From a bacterium (lineage in GTDB: Bacteria; Zixibacteria; MSB-5A5; GN15; FEB-12), in contig DAOVOW010000037.1 of the NCBI GenBank assembly GCA_030629485.1, forward strand, positions 1-10,430: a stretch of DNA of 10,430 nt, read 5' to 3'. Positions 5,423-10,430 of the stretch are shown here, in pieces. Below the pieces are notes generated by a model, which did not search any database, was not told the origin of the DNA, and saw only the letters and a program-made list of their open reading frames with translations. The translations under genes were made by a program, and so were the position numbers. Each line of letters starts with the position of its first letter. Within the stretch, counting starts at the first letter, position 1.

Positions 5423-8400
5423 TTACTTTACCAACATCATCTTTCGGGTCTGGTTGAATTGGTCGGTCCGGAGGCGATAGAAGTAGACACCCGATGAGAC
5501 CGGTCGATTCTGCTCGTCGCGTCCATTCCAGACTAGTTCATGTCGTCCGGCTGGCAGCAGGTCATCGATTAGCGAGGCTACCTCCTGCCCCAGGATATTG
5601 TAGATCGACAGTCTAACCCGAGCCGGTGATGGCAGCCCAAAAGCAATTGAAGTGCTCGGGTTAAAGGGATTGGGATAGTTGGCCGCCAGGTAATAGTGGT
5701 CCGGTACCAACTCGGACTGTCCCCCAACCTGTCGGGTCACCAGCCGGTAGCTGCCGTCCGGCAGTCGCAGAGAAACATCTGTGCCGACAGTCTGCTGGTA
5801 TCCGTTGTCGTGGCCGATGATCTCGAGTTGGTACCCCAGCGACGACAACTCGGCAAGGCCGCTAAAGTCAACCGCTTGTCCGCCGGTTCCGGCGACGGCA
5901 AGGGTCCAGTTCACTTCTTGCTCCAACCCTCGAATCTCCTGCCGATAGCGCCCGAAGCCCTGATCGAGGTCGGATAACAGTACCAGGGTCTCCTGGGCCC
6001 TCGTTGGTGATCCCGGTGGCGCGGGCAAATCGTATTTCGGATCAAACCCGGCGACGGCATCCGCGGCCAGTCCGATAGTTACCACCGTGTTCCCACAACT
6101 CAGGCTAACGAGAGTGGCTTGGTTGTCGACCGTACCCAGAGACAACGGTGGTTGCGATGAACCGTCATGTGCTACCGCAGCCATGGGGGGCACATCGGCT
6201 AGGCAGAGTTGAAGACCGTTTACTAACGCTGCGAACCAGTGGCCGTAGCCGGTAAACAGGTTCGGCGTCATGAAGTAGTGGTTGCCATACCAGGCGTAAA
6301 GCACCGGTGACACCCAGCCGGCGGCTGCGGCATCCCAGAAGGATAGCTGGTAGCCGGCCGAGTCAACCATAGCGGCATATGCATCTATCTGGTGGCGGAA
6401 GGGACAACCGATCAGGTTCCAGCCCATTCGCAGATCGATGCAGACAACACTATCATCCGGCTGTATTGCGGCTCCCTCGTAATCGATGGTGGTGGCCTGA
6501 GGCAACAGCAGCCAGTAGCCCGGACCGCGCCCGATCACTTCATCCGGTGCATAGTACGCGCCGTTCCAGCCGTACAACTGGAAGAATAAGGCATCGTCAC
6601 CGAAGACTGCTTCGGGTGATCCGTTCCGCAACAACAGCGGTGTCGAAACCAGGCTCCAGCCGCCGGGGTAGGTTTGGTAGTGAATATCGAAGTCACAAAC
6701 GCGGATAGTGAACCGAGTTTCGCCTCCGGGGGTGGAGAAATCATAGCCGAAGCGCGCAAAATCCACCGACACCATCTGACCGGCCTCGTTGAATAACGAG
6801 ATCGTGTAGTCGACCGGGTTTGACGAGTACGAACATTCCAGGATTACTTCGGTATGATGGTTTGTCTGCACCACCATCTCCCATTCTTTGCATTCCTGCT
6901 GCAGCAGGTAACGGAAGTCGGTGGCAAACTCATCGGAGAACTGACCCCACTCCGGGTGAGGGAAGAAGACCCGCACGTAGTCGCCCGGCGGGATAGGCGC
7001 TTTGAACTTGTCGAGAAGCGGATCAAAGCCGTCGGTGGCCGTCGAGTCGACGCCGAAGCGAGCGGTGAAATCCTCCAGTCCGGTGCCGGTGTGAGCATAT
7101 ATCCCGATGTCGAACGGTCGATGAGTGAGTCCGGGCTCAACGGTCAGATTCACCGGTACTATTACGGGAGAATTGTGGGCGGTTGGTGCGTCGAATATCA
7201 GGTTACCTGCGTGGAGGCCGACAGGCAAACTATCAGCGTATACCATCACTACCACCGAGTCAGGTGTGTGGCCGGAACCAGCCGAGGCCGATAGCCATGG
7301 AACATCCGTGGATACCTCGAAGTTGTCCGGTACCGGTCCGGTGGAGTGGACAGTTATGGTCTGCGGCGGTGGATCAGATTCCCCTTCGACTTTATTGAAC
7401 TCCAACTCGGAAGGTGCTACCACCAAGTCCGACGGTGGTCGGTTTACGATGGTAAAGCAATGCGGTCCGTCCCAGGCCGGGTTTATCAATCCTTGCCCCT
7501 GGACGTACCATTCCCATCTCCCCGTCGGCGGGAACCAGGTGGAATCGAGGCACAGGACACCGCCTGCATATACTGAATCGATAGGACCGATCTCTATAGT
7601 CAGTACCACGTCGTCAAAGCCGGGCGGCATACCGTCATCCATCATCACAACCGCCCCAAACCCGACGGTGTCGGCGCCCATTCCGTCAACGCTGAATTGA
7701 CTGAAGAAAACGCCGAGGTCAAAGTCGGCCATACCCAGGGTCCCGGTGGTATCCAATGTGGTTGTGGTCCATTGCGCTCCGGTCGGAGAGTGGATCTTGA
7801 AACCATTGATAAGCCCGGCATACCGGTTCTCGTCTCCGGTGAAACGAAGATAGAAGGTGATATCTTCGTTTGTCAGAATCTCGCCAAAACCGACTCCGCC
7901 GTCGACGTGATCCAGAATGACGGCCGGACCGCCCGGCAGCACCCGCAGTTCAACCGCAACTATCACCGGGGAATTGTCCGCCTGCGGTGAGGTGATCATC
8001 ATCGCCGAAAAATAGGTGCCGGCACTCATAGTAGATATATCAACCATTACCCACAATGAATCCGGTGTGCTGCCGCCGGTTGGGGCTACGCTTAGCCAGG
8101 GGATTGAATCAAGCGCCACGACGTAGGTCATGGGATCGGCGTTCGACGAAAGATGCAGAATCTGCATTGGCGGGTTGGGTCCATCCTCTGATGCTACGAA
8201 AGATAGAGTCTGCGGTGATACGAACAGGCTGTCGCCTGTTATCGGCTTCGAAACGGTGTAGCAATGAGGTCCATCCCAGGTCGGAAAGGCATTGATGCCG
8301 GCCGAGGCCGCCCACTTCCAGACTCCCGATGGGGGATAATAGGCCGAATCGAGACAGATCGTCTTGCCGGAATGAACAGGGTCGATGGGACCGATGGTGA

Positions 8401-8800
8401 TGGTAAAAGTGACATCATCGAATCCCGGCGGCAGTCCCGTAGAGGAAATCCGAAAAGCACCAATGCCGACCGTATCGGCGCCTTGTCCGTCGGCGCTGAA
8501 CTTGGGCAGGAATACTCCGCCGTCGAATTGGGTCATACCCAGGGTACCGGTAGTGTCGTGATGGGTGGCCGACCAGGTCGCCCCGTTGGGGGAATAGACT
8601 CTAAAGCCGTTCGCGATGCCATCGAAGCTGGTGTCGCTTGGATTAGACACTCTCAGATGGAACACCACGGCACGTCCGGTCCCTATGGAAGAACCGCCGA
8701 CCAATCCGTCGACATGATCGACGCTGACCGACTGACCGAAGGCGGTAGCCGCCAGCAACATGGCGCCGGCAACCATCATCCTGAGCACTCTGCCTCTCAT
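5423..8800 (-). CDS. Secreted modular protein with duplicated domain pair and T9SS sorting domain
   Basis: The 1125-residue protein starts at ATG 8798-8800 behind AGGAGG. A signal peptide ends at about residue 22 (ATAFG). A module of about 160 residues, opening with DHVDG and carrying TGTLGM and GADTVGxGA, is followed by a BACON-like beta-sandwich (about 190-290, with PWLSVAP and NSPVIVxVxL). The same pair repeats at about 295-455 and 455-555, offset by 269 residues. A T9SS-cargo motif, GFDPxxDxxxPPG, occurs twice (about 590 and 915). Two GWxLxxxP segments (about 711 and 795) lie between. Residues of about 1040-1125 form a FlgD-like Ig T9SS type A sorting domain: NYPNPFNPSTSI, YNILGQEV, GRHELVWNGRD, SSGVYFYRL and a terminal MMLVK. 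It should cross the outer membrane through T9SS and be attached or released. No catalytic residues are evident. Unlike its three neighbours it has no dockerin. Confidence 0.92.
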   Translation of the reverse strand: MRGRVLRMMVAGAMLLAATAFGQSVSVDHVDGLVGGSSIGTGRAVVFHLRVSNPSDTSFDGIANGFRVYSPNGATWSATHHDTTGTLGMTQFDGGVFLPKFSADGQGADTVGIGAFRISSTGLPPGFDDVTFTITIGPIDPVHSGKTICLDSAYYPPSGVWKWAASAGINAFPTWDGPHCYTVSKPITGDSLFVSPQTLSFVASEDGPNPPMQILHLSSNADPMTYVVALDSIPWLSVAPTGGSTPDSLWVMVDISTMSAGTYFSAMMITSPQADNSPVIVAVELRVLPGGPAVILDHVDGGVGFGEILTNEDITFYLRFTGDENRYAGLINGFKIHSPTGAQWTTTTLDTTGTLGMADFDLGVFFSQFSVDGMGADTVGFGAVVMMDDGMPPGFDDVVLTIEIGPIDSVYAGGVLCLDSTWFPPTGRWEWYVQGQGLINPAWDGPHCFTIVNRPPSDLVVAPSELEFNKVEGESDPPPQTITVHSTGPVPDNFEVSTDVPWLSASAGSGHTPDSVVVMVYADSLPVGLHAGNLIFDAPTAHNSPVIVPVNLTVEPGLTHRPFDIGIYAHTGTGLEDFTARFGVDSTATDGFDPLLDKFKAPIPPGDYVRVFFPHPEWGQFSDEFATDFRYLLQQECKEWEMVVQTNHHTEVILECSYSSNPVDYTISLFNEAGQMVSVDFARFGYDFSTPGGETRFTIRVCDFDIHYQTYPGGWSLVSTPLLLRNGSPEAVFGDDALFFQLYGWNGAYYAPDEVIGRGPGYWLLLPQATTIDYEGAAIQPDDSVVCIDLRMGWNLIGCPFRHQIDAYAAMVDSAGYQLSFWDAAAAGWVSPVLYAWYGNHYFMTPNLFTGYGHWFAALVNGLQLCLADVPPMAAVAHDGSSQPPLSLGTVDNQATLVSLSCGNTVVTIGLAADAVAGFDPKYDLPAPPGSPTRAQETLVLLSDLDQGFGRYRQEIRGLEQEVNWTLAVAGTGGQAVDFSGLAELSSLGYQLEIIGHDNGYQQTVGTDVSLRLPDGSYRLVTRQVGGQSELVPDHYYLAANYPNPFNPSTSIAFGLPSPARVRLSIYNILGQEVASLIDDLLPAGRHELVWNGRDEQNRPVSSGVYFYRLRTDQFNQTRKMMLVK
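7131..8725 (-). repeat. Internal tandem duplication: DHVDG module plus BACON-like domain, twice
   Basis: The coding unit spanning about residues 25-290 recurs at about 295-555. Conserved anchor motifs appear in order in both: DHVDG, NGF(R/K)(V/I)(Y/H)SP, DTTGTLGM, FSxDGxGADTVG, GFDDVxxTI, CLDS, WDGPHC, PWLS, and NSPVIV. At DNA level the copies are clearly diverged, so the duplication is old. It runs in step, with no frameshift at the junction. Confidence 0.85.
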
Positions 8801-8805
8801 ACTGT

Positions 8806-8811
8806 CCTCCT
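8806..8811 (-). promoter_or_regulatory. Ribosome binding site of the T9SS-cargo gene
   Basis: A perfect AGGAGG on the minus strand stands five bases before the ATG at 8798-8800 and fixes the start. Confidence 0.8.
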
Positions 8812-9036
8812 GTCAAATCTGTGTACGTGTGTGCGATTCATTTCGTATTCTGTATCGTAGATCGTAGTAGCGGACTAACGTGGTTATTATCGAGAGAGTA
8901 GTCTATTCTGGCGCATTTGCTATCCCGTGTCCTGCGCCGGGGGCGGCCGGTATTCGATCTGCTGTATTCCAAGTGTGTAGTAACTCGTGTAACTGGGTCG
9001 ACGGCGTGTGTCGCCGACACCACGGCTTCAATTAGA

Positions 9037-9064
9037 AATATAGCCAAAATCCTCCTCCAGGCAA
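9037..9064 (-). promoter_or_regulatory. Possible promoter of the T9SS-cargo gene
   Basis: On the minus strand TTGCCT (9059-9064, four of six) and TATATT (9037-9042, five of six) are 16 bases apart. This would give a leader of about 230 bases. No better pair was found nearer the start codon. It lies past the terminator of the preceding gene, where a promoter is expected. Confidence 0.35.
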
Positions 9065-9251
9065 GGGAAAACAGGCAAGCCTGATCTTCGTGCCGCGAGC
9101 GCCGTTTGATAAGCTGGGTTGGAGGAATTCGAATTCGCTCAGGGCCGGCCCGTCAGACCTGCTGCCACCAGAGTTATTCTGTTCCGTCACGAGCGTTCGC
9201 CTCACGCAACAACCACGACGCCGTCATCGGGCGTCTCGTAGCGGTAGACAC

Positions 9252-9287
9252 AAAAAGGCCACCCCTGTCTGAACAACAGGGGCGGCC
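9252..9287 (-). terminator. Intrinsic terminator of the TSP3/dockerin gene
   Basis: In the minus-strand RNA, GGCC-G-CCCCTGT (9287 down to 9276) pairs with ACAGGGG-T-GGCC (9268 down to 9257) around a seven-base loop, giving a 12-bp stem with one G-U pair. It is followed directly by TTTTT (9256 to 9252). This is a textbook Rho-independent terminator 32 bases beyond the stop codon. Confidence 0.9.
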
Positions 9288-9319
9288 ATGCTAATCAATA
9301 AGGCGTCATTGCCCGGGAT

Positions 9320-10430
9320 TTACCAGGGGCAGTCCGCCGGTGGCGGGCCACCATTGAACATGTAATCTACCAAATAGACCATGTCAGCTATGTCGAGGGC
9401 TAAGTTTGCATCGACATCTGCTTCTTCGAAGCATGGTGGTTCCGGACCTCCGAAGAACATATAGTCAACGAGGTAGACAAGGTCGGCGATATTGGGCTGG
9501 TCGCCCATAATACCATCGACATCACCTCTCATGCCTTCACAGCAACCGTCGCAAGCGTCACCGATACCGTCCCCGTCAGAGTCTGCCTGATCCGGATTGT
9601 AGTCCTCGATGCAGTTATCGCAGGAGTCACCGACGCCGTCGACGTCAAGGTCTTCCTGATCCGGGTTATAGTGATCGGGGCAGTTGTCGCAAGCGGAACC
9701 CAAACCGTCGGCGTCCGGATCCTCCTGGCCGGGATTATAATCGGTCGGACAGTTGTCGACATCGCCGCAGACACCGTCGTTGTCAATGTCGTTATCCGGA
9801 TCATTAGGACACGCGTCGCAGGCATCGCCGATACCGTCGTTGTCACTATCTTCCTGGTTCGGATTGTAGTCATCCGGACAATTATCGCAGACAGAGCCGA
9901 TACCGTCGGCATCAGGATCTTCCTGATTCGGGTTGGCGTCATCGGGGCAATTGTCGCAAATGTCACCGACGTCGTCACCGTCGCCGTCCTCCTGATTCGG
10001 ATTGGCGTCGTTTGGACAATTGTCACAGGCGTCGCCTACCGTGTCGTTGTCGGCATCTTCCTGATCCGGGTTCTGATCGTCCGGACAGTTGTCGCAGACG
10101 TCGCCGACGCCGTCCAGGTCGACATCCGACTGGTCGGTGTTGGCATCATCGGGACAGTTGTCACAGACGTCACCGACGTCGTCGTTGTCGGCATCAGCCT
10201 GGTCGGTGTTCTGATGGTTCGGACAGTTGTCGCAGGCGTTGCCGACATCATCGCCATCGGTGTCGGTCTGATCAGTGTTGGGAACATCAGGACAGTTGTC
10301 ACAAGCGTCCCCTACCGTGTCGTTGTCGACGTCCTCCTGGTTCGGATTCTGGTCATTGGGACAGTTGTCGCAGACGTCACCGACGCCATCGCTATCGGCG
10401 TCCTCCTGACCCGGGTTGGGGGTATTCGGA
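9320..10430 (-). CDS. TSP3-repeat protein with C-terminal dockerin (5' end outside the window)
   Basis: About 369 codons are visible, open to the right edge, so the start, signal peptide and any N-terminal domains are missing. The visible part is almost wholly a calcium-binding repeat array (9551-10429), then a GCCEG linker and two dockerin-like halves: DVDGIMGDQPNIADLV and DVDANLALDIADMV, each followed by YLVDYMF and GGP. The first half has Ile where the fifth loop position is normally acidic, so it may bind calcium weakly; the second is close to canonical. The protein ends ADCPW. It is probably an extracellular stalk carrying an unseen N-terminal domain, comparable with the propeller protein at 796-3942. 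An internal TTG at 9701-9703 is not a real start, because the repeats continue unbroken upstream. A strong terminator follows. Confidence 0.9.
   Translation of the reverse strand, partial: PNTPNPGQEDADSDGVGDVCDNCPNDQNPNQEDVDNDTVGDACDNCPDVPNTDQTDTDGDDVGNACDNCPNHQNTDQADADNDDVGDVCDNCPDDANTDQSDVDLDGVGDVCDNCPDDQNPDQEDADNDTVGDACDNCPNDANPNQEDGDGDDVGDICDNCPDDANPNQEDPDADGIGSVCDNCPDDYNPNQEDSDNDGIGDACDACPNDPDNDIDNDGVCGDVDNCPTDYNPGQEDPDADGLGSACDNCPDHYNPDQEDLDVDGVGDSCDNCIEDYNPDQADSDGDGIGDACDGCCEGMRGDVDGIMGDQPNIADLVYLVDYMFFGGPEPPCFEEADVDANLALDIADMVYLVDYMFNGGPPPADCPW
9551..10429 (-). repeat. 69-bp TSP3 repeat array
   Basis: Eleven complete units of 23 codons, plus part of a twelfth at the edge, follow the pattern CDNCPxDxNPxQxDxDxDGxGD. 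The 69-base spacing is exact where checked (TGC codons at 9551, 9620 and 9689). One unit junction (about 9758-9820) carries an 18-residue insertion, CPNDPDNDIDNDGVCGDV. Units differ at the third-to-last and spacer residues, so the array is not freshly amplified. Confidence 0.9.

Larger units (their letters stand above)
8801..9319. other. Gap between the TSP3/dockerin gene and the T9SS-cargo gene
   Basis: From right to left it holds the terminator (9252-9287), a block of about 160 bases (9088-9250) with the 12-bp palindrome GAATTCGAATTC at 9125-9136, a possible promoter (9037-9064), a 14-base word shared with 5352-5365 (8952-8965), and a 15-base word shared with 4079-4093 (8832-8846). Two overlapping plus-strand open frames near 9090-9294 run into the terminator hairpin and look non-coding. 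I see no RNA gene. Confidence 0.65.

Noticed and set aside
9090..9294. Two small plus-strand frames before the TSP3/dockerin gene
   Set aside because: They overlap each other, and one runs through the terminator hairpin. Neither has a ribosome site or recognisable domain.
9529..10302. Minus-strand frames of 165 and 88 codons in the repeat array
   Set aside because: Their Thr/Ile/Arg-rich translations are frame-shifted readings of the 69-bp repeats.
9551..10429. Regularly spaced repeats that might be taken for a CRISPR array
   Set aside because: The 69-bp units are contiguous, in frame and encode TSP3 motifs. There are no unique spacers.

Overview
The window looks like chromosomal DNA from an uncultured bacterium of the FCB superphylum, most plausibly a Zixibacteria-type lineage (inference). 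The reasons are a C-terminal type IX secretion (T9SS) sorting domain with the NYPNPFNP motif, and three neighbouring proteins that end in the dockerin-like signature DI(S/A)DLVxLVDYMFxGGPPP. Thrombospondin type 3 (TSP3) calcium-binding repeats and SBBP beta-propeller repeats also fit. No household gene, rRNA or tRNA is present, so the taxonomic call rests on protein style alone.

All four genes lie on the minus strand, and all encode large secreted or surface proteins. In transcription order they are: (i) the 3' part of a TSP3-repeat/dockerin protein (9320 to the right edge), closed by a good intrinsic terminator; (ii) a 1125-residue protein with a tandemly duplicated module pair and a T9SS sorting domain (5423-8800), followed by a strong hairpin without a U-tract; (iii) a 312-residue cohesin-like plus dockerin protein (4147-5085) with a TTGACA-N17-TATTAT promoter; (iv) a protein of about 1048 residues with a predicted seven-bladed SBBP propeller, TSP3 repeats and a dockerin (796-3942), with a TTGACA-N17-TATTTT promoter. 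Separate promoters and terminators suggest four single-gene units rather than an operon. Together they could form a calcium-dependent extracellular assembly: three dockerin-ended proteins, one cohesin-like module, and one protein exported and attached through T9SS. That interaction is inferred, not shown.

Positions 1-795, beyond the last gene, are gene-free and the most unusual part of the window. They hold four palindromes that fit the Rex operator consensus TTGTGAA-N4-TTCACAA (two exact, two with one mismatch; the core also resembles a CRP site). Two of them sit inside a duplicated 41-bp block. The stretch also holds a two-tier hairpin, a copy of a GTCATTGCGAGG-type intergenic repeat and a hairpin-rich element. 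It is probably the control region of a leftward gene beyond the left edge, or a patch of dispersed repeats.

The other gaps hold promoters, terminators, palindromes at or next to -35 boxes, and two short words shared between gaps.
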